Shown: one piece after another, positions 31,913-40,129 of the stretch
Layout: the number at the start of each line of letters is the position of its first letter
How positions within the stretch are numbered: position 1 is the first letter of the stretch
NCBI RefSeq assembly: GCF_018327705.1
Contig: NZ_BNEM01000001.1
Coordinates: 1,054,001-1,118,000, forward strand
DNA: 64,000 bases
Direction: 5' to 3'
Source: Catellatospora sp. TT07R-123
Lineage (GTDB): Bacteria > Actinomycetota > Actinomycetes > Mycobacteriales > Micromonosporaceae
Translations under genes and position numbers: made by a program
The notes under the pieces: generated by a model
Told to the model about the DNA's origin: nothing
What the model saw: the letters and a program-made list of their open reading frames with translations, nothing else
The model's database searches: none

Positions 31913-32230
31913 CGCATTCCCCCGTCCGCGACATGTCATCGACGCTCACCTCACGACGAGCGAAGATCACACGGCAGCACGCGGGCCGGGCCGTCCCCTC
32001 GTGACGACGCCCGTCGACGGCACCCGGCCCCAGTGGCCGGACGCGTCACACCGGTTGCCTTGCCATGCAGTTGTTACATCCCCCGTCGCGACACCACCGT
32101 ACCCGACGATCGCCCAATATGGACTGTGCGGCGTACAGCCCGCCGAACTCGGCATATCGACCATCGTGGAACGCGCGCGCTCGCGATCCGACGCGGTCAG
32201 GCAGGACGGGCCGGGGTGTGCCCATCGGTC

Positions 32231-32347
32231 TGGCAGCGTCGGCGCGCGCGTACGCGCCCAGCTGCGCGCGAGCCCGATCAGCCCGCCCAGCAGCGGCGGA
32301 TACATGCCCAGGTAGAAGAGGTCCGCCGCCGACCCCCGCCTTGCCAT
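32231..32347 (-). pseudogene. Possible relic of a membrane GGDEF/sensor protein
   Basis: The 557-bp gap between the AfsR-like gene and the next gene has no intact gene. One short frame encodes GSAADLFYLGMYPPLLGGLI followed by GLARSWART, which resembles the transmembrane repeat start seen in actinobacterial multi-span GGDEF/EAL or sensor proteins. It is bounded upstream by a stop and has no continuation, so I read it as a decayed fragment; chance similarity is possible. Confidence 0.3.
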
Positions 32348-32407
32348 CCGCCCGGCCGTGCTCGCTCAGCCAGTTCGGTACACTGCGTTCACCTGGACAA
32401 ACCCCAA

Positions 32408-32427
32408 ATGATCATAACTTGGATCAT
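32408..32427. promoter_or_regulatory. Palindrome upstream of the GNAT gene
   Basis: ATGATC-ATAACTTG-GATCAT, in a strikingly AT-rich patch of an otherwise GC-rich gap, 43 bp before the GTG at 32470. It includes a possible -10 (TAACTT) and could be an operator. Confidence 0.35.
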
Positions 32428-32469
32428 GGCGACTTCCCTGCAGATACCAGCCCCCGAAAGGCGAGTGGC

Positions 32470-33462
32470 GTGCTCCCCGACCCCAAGACGGCCGTACGTT
32501 TTCACCCGCTGCTCGCAGGTGACGCCGACCTCGACCGGGTCCTGAGCCTGACCTCACGCGAGCCGGTGTGGCGGCTGCCCGCCGACCGCTACCGGGCCGA
32601 GGCGGCCGAGCGCCAGTACCGCCCCGAGTGGACATGGATCGCCCAGGACGGCGAAGGCCGTGTGCTCGCGCGTGCGCTGTGGTGGGGCCAGGGCGACAGT
32701 ACGCATCCGCTGGCCCTGGACTGCCTGACGGCCGCGGACGAGGTGCCCGCCGACGACCGCGCCGCCCTGGCGGCCGGGCTGCTGGACGCCGCGCACGCCG
32801 CCTTCCGCGAGGCTGGTGCACCGCAGCCGCCGCTGTACAACCTCATGCAGCTGCCACGTGACTGGCGCCAGGACCCGGCACACGCGGCGGCGGTCGCCTG
32901 GCGGCAGGAATCCGCCCGCCGGGCGGGACTGACCGTCGAGGTGGAGCGGCTCCAGTACGCGTGGACGCCCGAGGCTGGCGTGCCGGACGCGCCCCAGCGG
33001 CTGGTGTTCGCCCCTGAACCGGACGACGATGCGTTCCTGGCGGCGATGCTGCGGGTGGCCGAGGGCTCCCTCGACGCGAACACCCGCGAGAACGAGAACG
33101 CCCACGGGGCGCTGGCCACCGCCCGCGAGGCGTTGGCGTTCTACCGCGACCGGCCCGGCCTGCGGGAGTGGTGGCGCCTGGCGTACACCCAGGACGGCGC
33201 CCTGGTTGGGCTGGCCATCCCGTCCGCGACGCCCTACCACCGCAACGTCGGCTACCTCGGCGTGGTGCCGGAGCTGCGCGGCCGCGGCTACGTGGGCGAG
33301 ATCCTGGCCGCCATCACCCGACAGCACGCCGCCGACGGAGCCGACCGCATCACCGCCACCACCGACCTGGGCAACCGTCCGATGGCGGCGGCGTTCGACC
33401 GGGCCGGCTACCGCAACACCGAGGTCCGCCTCATCTTCTCCGCTCCGGCGGGCAGTCGGTAG
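32470..33462 (+). CDS. GNAT family N-acetyltransferase (tandem-domain)
   Basis: A 330-aa acetyltransferase with two GNAT folds. The second (~170-325) is typical: NVGYLGVVPELRGRGYVGEI is motif A with the R/Q-x-x-G-x-G/A acetyl-CoA loop (RGRGYVG), and RITATTDLGNRPMAAAFDRA, then GYRN, is motif B. The N-terminal part (FHPLLAGDADLDRVLSL) is a degenerate copy. The GTG at 32470 fits because AAAGG lies ~8 nt upstream and the homologous region starts there; no ATG is close. Acyl acceptor unknown. Confidence 0.82.
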   Translation: MLPDPKTAVRFHPLLAGDADLDRVLSLTSREPVWRLPADRYRAEAAERQYRPEWTWIAQDGEGRVLARALWWGQGDSTHPLALDCLTAADEVPADDRAALAAGLLDAAHAAFREAGAPQPPLYNLMQLPRDWRQDPAHAAAVAWRQESARRAGLTVEVERLQYAWTPEAGVPDAPQRLVFAPEPDDDAFLAAMLRVAEGSLDANTRENENAHGALATAREALAFYRDRPGLREWWRLAYTQDGALVGLAIPSATPYHRNVGYLGVVPELRGRGYVGEILAAITRQHAADGADRITATTDLGNRPMAAAFDRAGYRNTEVRLIFSAPAGSR

Positions 33463-33552
33463 CACCTCCCACCTGCCGACATGTCCGCATTGATGGATAT
33501 CTCACAGCAGCCGTGCTTGTAGCGCCACCGGGAAAGCTGTTGGGTCGACGGT

Positions 33553-34284
33553 ATGGCCCGTATCGCCTACGACGACACCGACGCGGCGGCGTACGCCACC
33601 AGCCGCCACCTGCGCAGCGAGGACCTGGCCGCCTGGCGTGAGGCCGTCGCGCGGCACCTCGCACCGCGCCCCGGCACCCGCCTGCTCGACCTGGGTGCGG
33701 GCACCGGCATCTGGGCGCAGGCCTTCACCTCCTGGTACGACGGCATCGAGGTGGTCGCCGTCGAACCGTCCGCCGCGATGCGGGACCGTTGCCGCCACCA
33801 GCCCGTGCTGGCGGGCGACGCCGAGGCGGTCCCGCTGCCCGACGGCCACGTCGACGCGGCCTGGCTGTCCACCGTCGTCCACCACATCCCGGACCTGGCC
33901 GCCGCCGCCCGGGAGCTGCGCCGCGTCGTACGCCCCGGCGGCCCGGTGCTGATCCGGTCCGCCTTCCCGGGCCGCCTAGACGGGCTGAACCTGGTCCGGT
34001 ATTTCCCCGAGGCTGCTGCCGTCCTGGACACCTTCCCCAGCGTTGCGCAGGTCGAAGCCGCGTTCGCCACGGCCGGTCTCACGCTGGCGGCCTGCGAGCC
34101 GGTTCCCCAGGTCACCGCGTCGTCGCTGCGCGAACTGGCGGCCAACCTGCGCCGCGAGGCGCACACGCCGCTACAGCTGATCAGCGACGACGCGTACGCC
34201 GCCGGAACGGCCCGGCTCCAGCGGGCCGCCGAGACCGACAGCGGCCCGGTGGTCGACCTGCTCGACCTGCTGGTGCTGCGCTGA
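33553..34284 (+). CDS. Class I SAM-dependent methyltransferase
   Basis: A 243-aa methyltransferase. Motif I RLLDLGAGTGIWAQAF (~residues 43-58), motif II end VVAVEPSAAMRDR, motif IV VDAAWLSTVVHHIPD and motif VI-like VRPGGPVLIRSAFPG are all present. Similar proteins act on small molecules. It follows the GNAT gene after 90 bp on the same strand. Confidence 0.88.
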   Translation: MARIAYDDTDAAAYATSRHLRSEDLAAWREAVARHLAPRPGTRLLDLGAGTGIWAQAFTSWYDGIEVVAVEPSAAMRDRCRHQPVLAGDAEAVPLPDGHVDAAWLSTVVHHIPDLAAAARELRRVVRPGGPVLIRSAFPGRLDGLNLVRYFPEAAAVLDTFPSVAQVEAAFATAGLTLAACEPVPQVTASSLRELAANLRREAHTPLQLISDDAYAAGTARLQRAAETDSGPVVDLLDLLVLR

Positions 34285-34298
34285 CGCCCGCAGCGGCG

Positions 34299-34397
34299 CT
34301 ACGCCGCAGCGCCGGGCCGACGGTCCTCGACGTGGACGACCTCCAGTTCGCGTCCGTCCTGGTCGCGCAGTAGTCCGACATGGGCAGGCGGGATCAT
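34299..34397 (-). CDS. Possible 32-aa small protein coupled to GNAT gene
   Basis: A 32-codon frame whose ATG overlaps the GNAT stop in an ATGA arrangement. Its sequence (IPPAHVGLLRDQDGRELEVV, HVEDRR) has a plausible composition and resembles the C-terminal strand of VOC proteins (DPDG-EL pattern). It could be a true short peptide, a relic or chance; the only positive sign is the tight overlap. Confidence 0.3.
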   Translation of the reverse strand: MIPPAHVGLLRDQDGRELEVVHVEDRRPGAAA

Positions 34398-35323
34398 GCC
34401 ACGGCGTGCTGTGAGTGAGCTATGACGAGGTTGGCCGTGTCCATGACGGGCCGGAAGCCCAGCGCCGCGTAGACCCGGTTGGACGTCGGGTTGGCCTGGT
34501 CGGTGAACAGGCACGCCCGTACTCCCGCCGCCTGGAGCCGACGCGACACCTCGGCCACCGCGTTGCTGGCCCAGCCGCGGCCGCGCTGCTCGGGCGGGGT
34601 GTAGACCGGCCCGATGCGCGCCACCCCGAACGACGGCGGGTTGGCGCCGGTCAGGTGCACCCGGCGGCCGGACTCGTCGGTCCAGAACCAGTACTGGCCG
34701 CTGCGGATGCGGCGCAGCAGCTCGCCCTGGTCGGGCAGCTCGTGCTCGCCCGCGCCGCGCGGCCGCCCCGCCTGCTCGTCGGCGTCGGTCACGAACGCGT
34801 GGAACCACGCGGTGACCAGGTCGAGGTCCTGCTCGACGGCGGCGACCAGGGTGCCGGGCACGGGCCGCGGCGGCACCAGCTCCGTGAGTTCGTGCAGCCG
34901 GGTCCGGCGGTTCACCAGGACCTCGCCGCCGCTCAGCCGCGCCAGCTCGTCGGCGCACAGCCGCACCGCCGGCAGCGCCCCGTTGACCGCGAGCGCCTGC
35001 TCGCCGCGCGCGTGCAGCGCCCTGGCGACGCCGACGGCCGCCTCGTCGGGCATCGGCAGCAGGAACAGCGGGTACGGCTCGGCGGTGGCCGAGCGCATCC
35101 CGGTCCCGATGACCGTGCCCGAGCCGTCCCGGACCACCAGCCACCAGTCCGGGCCGGGCGGGGTGATCCCGACGGCCTGCTGGGTCAGCCTGCGGTGGGC
35201 GCCCGTGGCCACGACGGTGCTGAGCACGGGTTCGGCGGCCAGGTGCCCGCCCGCCGCGGCCAGGAAGTCGCCTGGGTCGGCGAGGAACTCCAGCCACGGG
35301 CCTGCCTGCCGGATTGCACTCAT
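34394..35323 (-). CDS. GNAT family N-acetyltransferase
   Basis: A 309-aa acetyltransferase of a two-lobed type. The C-terminal half holds the acetyl-CoA site: RIGPVYTPPEQRGRGWASNA (Q-x-x-G-x-G/A) and ACLFTDQANPTSNRVYAALG, then FRPV. The N-terminal half (residues ~1-150) is a degenerate lobe that may shape the acceptor pocket. Tail: DTANLVIAHS. A TAGCCT box 6 nt before the ATG predicts a leaderless mRNA. Acceptor unknown. Confidence 0.87.
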   Translation of the reverse strand: MSAIRQAGPWLEFLADPGDFLAAAGGHLAAEPVLSTVVATGAHRRLTQQAVGITPPGPDWWLVVRDGSGTVIGTGMRSATAEPYPLFLLPMPDEAAVGVARALHARGEQALAVNGALPAVRLCADELARLSGGEVLVNRRTRLHELTELVPPRPVPGTLVAAVEQDLDLVTAWFHAFVTDADEQAGRPRGAGEHELPDQGELLRRIRSGQYWFWTDESGRRVHLTGANPPSFGVARIGPVYTPPEQRGRGWASNAVAEVSRRLQAAGVRACLFTDQANPTSNRVYAALGFRPVMDTANLVIAHSQHAVA

Positions 35324-35329
35324 TTGCGT

Positions 35330-35335
35330 AGGCTA
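35330..35335 (-). promoter_or_regulatory. -10 box of leaderless promoter for GNAT gene
   Basis: TAGCCT on the minus strand, 6 nt before the ATG at 35323, the same hexamer and spacing as two promoters at 42909 and 43811. Confidence 0.55.
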
Positions 35336-35342
35336 ACGAGCT

Positions 35343-35381
35343 CGTTCCGGCGCTGCCAACGGAATTGGCGGCGCCGGAACG
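35343..35381 (-). terminator. Terminator of the SGNH hydrolase gene
   Basis: CGTTCCGGCGCTGCCAA pairs with 35365-35381 over 17 positions with one G-U type mismatch and a 5-nt loop, 23 bases beyond the stop at 35404. Confidence 0.8.
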
Positions 35382-35403
35382 CGTTCGGGGGACGGCGTCC
35401 AGC

Positions 35404-36222
35404 TCAGGCGCGCAGCGCGGCCTCGACGATCGCGGCGTATCCGGTGTGGCCGGTGCGGTTGGGGTGATAGGACTCCCCTGTCGGCCAGGACGTGCCGTTG
35501 AGCCATTCGACATCGTCGCAGACGGCGTGGCCGGTGAACGGGCCCCGGGCGTCGACGAAGCCGAAGCCGTGCGCGGCGGCCCGGCCGCCGATGGTGGTCG
35601 CGAGCAGGTCGGCGGCGGCGTTCAGCTCCGCCTGCTCGCCAGGAGAGATCCGGGCGATGGCGTTGCACTCCTCGCCGTTGAACAGGCGGGGGTAGCCGAC
35701 CACGGCCACGGTGGCGCCGGGCGCCAGGGCGCGGATGCGGTTGTAGAGCTCGTCGAGCTTGCCGGGCAGCGTGTTGCGGATGTAGGTCTCGGCCTTGTCG
35801 ATGTCGCCCCAGCAGGTGTACGGCCACGGTTTGGCGCACTGCACGATCACCGACGACCAGCCGATGTCGTTGCCGCCCGCGCTGACGGTGACGTACCGGG
35901 TCTGGGCGTTGAGGCTGCCCAGCTGGCCGTTGAGCACGTCGGGGATCTTCGCCCCGGCGCAGGCGGCGAAGGTGAGCGTGGCGCCCAGCCGGGCGGCGTC
36001 GAGCACCGGATAGGCGTAGTTGGAGCGCTGGCAGCCGGTGTCGAAATACTCGCGGGTGCCGGTGCCGGAGGCGTAGGAGTCGCCGAGGGCGGTGTAGCCG
36101 GGTCCGGCGGCATGGGCGGGGGTCGGGAGCAGCAGCAGGATCAGCGCCGCCAGCAGGGGTAGGGCGGCACGGCGTGGAGGAGGCAAGGCGGGCTCCGTCC
36201 GGAGTGCGGGTGGGGTGCGCAC
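35404..36222 (-). CDS. Secreted SGNH/GDSL hydrolase
   Basis: About 272 aa. The N-terminus (RTPPALRTEPALPPPRRAAL, then PLLAALILLLLPTPAHA) is a signal peptide. Block I YTALGDSYASGTG holds the nucleophile Ser, VSAGGNDIGWS the block III Asn, and SYHPNRTGHTGYA the block V His with its Asp-equivalent Asn. Several Cys pairs and the length match the Streptomyces secreted lipase/esterase type (SCO1725-like). It would hydrolyse esters or lipids outside the cell. The GTG at 36222 is the only start before the signal peptide; its ribosome site is weak. Confidence 0.85.
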   Translation of the reverse strand: MRTPPALRTEPALPPPRRAALPLLAALILLLLPTPAHAAGPGYTALGDSYASGTGTREYFDTGCQRSNYAYPVLDAARLGATLTFAACAGAKIPDVLNGQLGSLNAQTRYVTVSAGGNDIGWSSVIVQCAKPWPYTCWGDIDKAETYIRNTLPGKLDELYNRIRALAPGATVAVVGYPRLFNGEECNAIARISPGEQAELNAAADLLATTIGGRAAAHGFGFVDARGPFTGHAVCDDVEWLNGTSWPTGESYHPNRTGHTGYAAIVEAALRA

Positions 36223-36269
36223 ATGCTGCCATAAATATTCATCAATATGAAGATGGCCGGAGGAATCCT

Positions 36270-39200
36270 TCAGCCCTGCCGCAGCCGCAGCGTGACCAGC
36301 TCGAAGGGGCGCAGGCGCAGGTGGACGACCCCGTCGGCGAGTTCGACGCCGGGGGCGGTGCCCGTGCCGAGCGGGCGTTCCAGCAGGTCGCACACGGTGA
36401 CGGCGGCGACGTCGAAGGACGCGGTCAGGCGGGCGCTGGCGCGGCCGCCGTGCGACTCGTACACCCGCACCACGACGTCGCCGCCGCGGTCGTCGGCCAG
36501 CTTCACCGCGGAGGCGACCACGGCCTCGGCGTCGAGGCTGATCAGCGCCGCCACGTCGGCACCGCCGGGCACGCGGCGTTCGGGCAGGTTGACGCCGTAG
36601 CCCTCGCGTACGGCGTCACCGATGCGCGCGCCGGGCACCAGGGCGTAGCTGAAGCGATGCAGACCCTGGTCGGTGTGCGGGTCGGGGAAGCGCGGGGCGC
36701 GCAGCAGCGACAGCCGTACCGTGGTGGTCGTGCCCCCGTCGGGGCGCACGGTGCGGGTGACGTCGTGGCCGTAGGTGGACCCGGTCACCAGCGCGACGCC
36801 CCAGTCCGGCTCCTGCAGGTGCACGAAGCGGTGGTTGCACGCCTCGAACTTCGCCGCCTCCCAGCTCGTGTTGGTGTGCGTCGGCCGGAACAGGTGCCCG
36901 AACTGCGTCTCGGCGGCGTACCGGTCGGTGTGGACGTCCAGCGGGAACGCGGCCTTGAGGAACTTCTCCCGCTCATGCCAGTCGACCTCGGTCTCGACGT
37001 CCAGGCGGTTGCCGCCAGCGGCGAGGGTGAGCGTCTGCACGACCCGTGACGCGCCGAACGAGCGGACCACCCGCACCGCCACCGCACCGGGTCCGTCGGC
37101 GGCGACCGCGAGCTCGTCCAGGCCGGTCAGGTCGACGACGGTGTTGCGGTAGAACTGGTCGACGTCCCAGGCGTCCCACTTGTTCGGGAAGTCCGGATGC
37201 AGTTGCAGCAGGTTCGCGGCGGCACCGGGCGGGAGCGCCTCCCGGTCGGCGGCGACGTCGTACACGGACACGACCAGGCCGCGCGCGTCGACGCGTACCC
37301 GCAGCAGGCCGTTGTCCAGCAGCCACCCGCCGTCCGGCGCACCGGTGACCGAGCAGCCGCCGCCGGTGCCGGCCGCGACCCGGCCCGACCGGGCGGGCAC
37401 GCCCGCGCGGGCGTGCGGCGCGGCGTTGAAGACCACCTCGCGGCCGCCCGCCGGGTCCCCGGCCAGCGCCCGCTGGGCCCGGTCGACGATCGCCGACAGC
37501 TCCGCGGTGACGGCCGCGTACGTGGCCTCGGCCTCGCGGTGCACCCACGCGATCGACGAGCCGGGCAGGATGTCGTGGAACTGGTGCAGCAGCACCGTCT
37601 TCCACAACCGGTCCAGCTCTTCATGGGGGTACGGCAGACCGGCCCGCACCGCCGCGGTCGCCGACCACAGCTCGGCCTCGTACAGCAGGTGCTCGCTGCG
37701 GCGGTTGCCCTGCTTGGTCCGGGCCTGGCTGGTCAGCGTAGCCCGGTGCAGCTCCAGGTACAGCTCCCCCACCCACACCGGCGGCTCGGGATACTCGGCC
37801 TGGGCTTCGGCGAAGAAGTCCGCCGGGCGCTGCCACCGCACGACCGCCGAACCCTCCAGGTCGCGCAGCCGGGCCGCCTTCGCGATCATCTCGCGGGTGG
37901 TGCCGCCACCGCCGTCGCCGTAGCCGGTCGGCGCCAGCGAGCGGCTGGCCCGCCCCTTGTCCTTGAAGTTGCGGGCGGCGTGGGCGACCTCCCGCCCGAG
38001 CATCGCGCAGTTGTACGTGTCGACCGGCGGGAAGTGCGTGAAGATCCGGGTGCCGTCGATGCCCTCCCACTGGAACGTGTGGTGCGGGAACCTGTTCACC
38101 TGGCTCCACGAGATCTTCTGCGTCAGCAGCCACTTCGACCCCGCCGCCTTGATGATCTGCGGCAGGCCCCCGGCGAACCCGAACGTGTCGGGCAGCCACG
38201 CCTCCTCGTTCTCGACGCCGAACTCCTCCAGGAAGAACCGCTTGCCGTGGACGAACTGGCGGGCCATCGCCTCCGAGCCGGGCATGTTCGTGTCGGACTC
38301 GACCCACATGCCGCCCGCGGGCACGAACCGGCCCTCGGCGACCGCCTGCTTGACCAGGGCGTACACCTCGGGCCGGTGCTCCTTGACCCAGGCGTACTGC
38401 TGGGCCTGGGACATGGCGTAGACGAACTCGGGCTCGGCGCGCAGCAGCGCCGTCATGTTCGCCGTCGTCCGGGCCACCTTGCGTACGGTCTCGCGCAGCG
38501 GCCACAGCCACGCCGAGTCGATGTGCGCGTGCCCGACCGCGCTGATCCGGTGCGCCGACGGCTCGGCCGGGGCCGCGAGCACCTCGGCCAGCTGCTCGCG
38601 CGCGGCCGCGGCGGTGGCGTTGACGTCCTGCAGGTCCAGCACGTCCAGCGCCCGGTCCACGGCGCGCACGATGTTCCAGCGGCGGGCGCCGTCGGTCGGC
38701 AGCTCGGCCAGCAGCTCGCCGAGGACCTCCAGGTCCTGGACCAGCTCCCACACCGTGGTGTCGAACACGGCCAGGTCCATCCGCTCCAGCCGGTACAGCG
38801 GCTTGTCCCCCGCCGTGGCGAGGTCGCCCAGGTCGGTGGGCCGGAACGGCTGGTAGTCCAGGATCATCGGGTTGGACGCGGCCTCGACGTGCAGCAGCAC
38901 CTGCTCGCCGCCCGCTGCGGGTGCGCCGATGCGGACCCACTGGTTGCGCGGGTGCAGGCCCTTCACCGGGGTGCCGTCGGGGCGGTAGACCAGGCCCTCG
39001 CACTGGAAGCCGGACCGGTTGGGGTCGAAGCCGAGGTCGAGCAGGGCCTCGACGGTGCGGCCCGCCCAGGCGGCGGGCACGGTGCCGGAGACGGTCAGCC
39101 AGCTGGTGCCCCAGGGCGCTCCCCACTGGTCGCCGACGGCGATCGGGATGCCCGTCGCGGCCAGGCCCTCGGCGACGGGGACGGGCTCGCCCGGGGCGGT

Positions 39201-39308
39201 CCAGATCGTCACCGCCAGCGGCACCGACTCCGGGTAGACCGCCGGGCGGATCCGCTCCTCCAGGACGCGCTTGAGCCGCGCCTCGACCAGCAGCCGGTCG
39301 TCGTGCAT
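36270..39308 (-). CDS. GH38 alpha-mannosidase
   Basis: A 1012-aa cytoplasmic class II alpha-mannosidase. After an N-terminal beta region (~1-250), the GH38 catalytic domain (~255-540) begins ISAVGHAHIDSAWLWPLRET, where His and Asp bind Zn2+. The nucleophile Asp is in WLPDTFGFAGGLPQI. HQFHDILPGSSI is a further conserved zinc-binding block. The middle and C-terminal beta domains (~620-1012) carry RLDVETEVDWHEREKFLKA and HRFVHLQEPDWGVAL. No signal peptide, so it probably trims imported alpha-mannosides. GGAGG 5 nt before the ATG sets the start. It diverges from a phosphatase gene. Confidence 0.93.
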   Translation of the reverse strand: MHDDRLLVEARLKRVLEERIRPAVYPESVPLAVTIWTAPGEPVPVAEGLAATGIPIAVGDQWGAPWGTSWLTVSGTVPAAWAGRTVEALLDLGFDPNRSGFQCEGLVYRPDGTPVKGLHPRNQWVRIGAPAAGGEQVLLHVEAASNPMILDYQPFRPTDLGDLATAGDKPLYRLERMDLAVFDTTVWELVQDLEVLGELLAELPTDGARRWNIVRAVDRALDVLDLQDVNATAAAAREQLAEVLAAPAEPSAHRISAVGHAHIDSAWLWPLRETVRKVARTTANMTALLRAEPEFVYAMSQAQQYAWVKEHRPEVYALVKQAVAEGRFVPAGGMWVESDTNMPGSEAMARQFVHGKRFFLEEFGVENEEAWLPDTFGFAGGLPQIIKAAGSKWLLTQKISWSQVNRFPHHTFQWEGIDGTRIFTHFPPVDTYNCAMLGREVAHAARNFKDKGRASRSLAPTGYGDGGGGTTREMIAKAARLRDLEGSAVVRWQRPADFFAEAQAEYPEPPVWVGELYLELHRATLTSQARTKQGNRRSEHLLYEAELWSATAAVRAGLPYPHEELDRLWKTVLLHQFHDILPGSSIAWVHREAEATYAAVTAELSAIVDRAQRALAGDPAGGREVVFNAAPHARAGVPARSGRVAAGTGGGCSVTGAPDGGWLLDNGLLRVRVDARGLVVSVYDVAADREALPPGAAANLLQLHPDFPNKWDAWDVDQFYRNTVVDLTGLDELAVAADGPGAVAVRVVRSFGASRVVQTLTLAAGGNRLDVETEVDWHEREKFLKAAFPLDVHTDRYAAETQFGHLFRPTHTNTSWEAAKFEACNHRFVHLQEPDWGVALVTGSTYGHDVTRTVRPDGGTTTTVRLSLLRAPRFPDPHTDQGLHRFSYALVPGARIGDAVREGYGVNLPERRVPGGADVAALISLDAEAVVASAVKLADDRGGDVVVRVYESHGGRASARLTASFDVAAVTVCDLLERPLGTGTAPGVELADGVVHLRLRPFELVTLRLRQG

Positions 39309-39470
39309 GAGACCTCCAGCGTCGCGGGGGTGCGGTCCGGGCAGACCACGGACTTGATCCTTCTCTTCGTACCAGGCATCGGCCGCCTGGCGGAAGTGCG
39401 CGGGGCCGAGCCGGTGGCCGGCGACCCGGGCGGTGTCCTACCAGGACCCACGGATCCGGCTCGGATCGCT

Positions 39471-39476
39471 TAGAGT
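39471..39476 (+). promoter_or_regulatory. -10 box of leaderless promoter for phosphatase gene
   Basis: TAGAGT precedes GTG 39484 by 7 nt. This spacing favours the GTG over upstream or downstream in-frame codons. Confidence 0.5.
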
Positions 39477-39483
39477 CTTGGCC

Positions 39484-40116
39484 GTGCGTACCCGGATGGT
39501 GCTGGTCAGGCATGGCGACTCGATGCACAGGGCCGACGGGGTGGTCGGCGGTCCGCGCGGCTGCGGCGGCCTCACCGAGCGCGGGTTCGAGCAGGCCCGG
39601 ACGGTCGCGGCGACGCTCGCCGTGCGGGCGCACCGCGACGGCTGGGAGGGGCCGGTGTCGGTGTACACCTCGACCCGGCTGCGGGCGGTGCAGACCGCCG
39701 ACGCGGTGGCCGCGGCCTTCGGGGCGCAGGCGGTCCAGGAATGCGGGCTGTGCACCTGGCACGTGCCGGACTACGCCGACGGCATGCTGCTTGAGCAGTT
39801 CCTGCGCGAGCACGACGCGCCGGGCGGCGGGGTGTTCCGGCCGTTCCAGGACGGCAACGAGTCCCCGGCAGAGCTGCTCACGCGGATCAGCCGGGCACTG
39901 GTGGAGATCGCGGCCCGGCATCGCGGGTCGACCGCGGTGGTGGTCGCGCACGCCGAGACGGTCGCCGCGTCGTTCACCGCGCTCGGCCTGCTCGGCCACT
40001 GGCACCCGTTCGACCTGACCACCGTCGGCAACGCCGCGGTGACCGAGTGGCTGACCGACGCCGACCCGGCCGCGTTCCCGCCACCGCGCTGGACCCTGGC
40101 CCGGTTCAACGCCTGA
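39484..40116 (+). CDS. Histidine phosphatase (phosphoglycerate mutase-like) family protein
   Basis: A 210-aa histidine phosphatase. MVLVRHGDSMHR carries the RHG motif with the phospho-accepting His at ~residue 11; VYTSTRLRAVQTADAV contributes the second Arg, and VVVAHAETVAASF the second catalytic His. TERGFEQARTVAATL is also typical. Substrate could be a sugar phosphate or other phosphomonoester. It converges with the ABC-2-like gene, both stops lying in one small hairpin. Confidence 0.88.
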   Translation: MRTRMVLVRHGDSMHRADGVVGGPRGCGGLTERGFEQARTVAATLAVRAHRDGWEGPVSVYTSTRLRAVQTADAVAAAFGAQAVQECGLCTWHVPDYADGMLLEQFLREHDAPGGGVFRPFQDGNESPAELLTRISRALVEIAARHRGSTAVVVAHAETVAASFTALGLLGHWHPFDLTTVGNAAVTEWLTDADPAAFPPPRWTLARFNA

Positions 40117-40129
40117 GCCCGGCTCAGGC
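40111..40129. terminator. Symmetric hairpin containing both convergent stop codons
   Basis: GCCTGAGCC-C-GGCTCAGGC. The TGA of the phosphatase lies in one arm and that of the membrane protein in the other. It may serve as a minimal bidirectional terminator. Confidence 0.45.
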
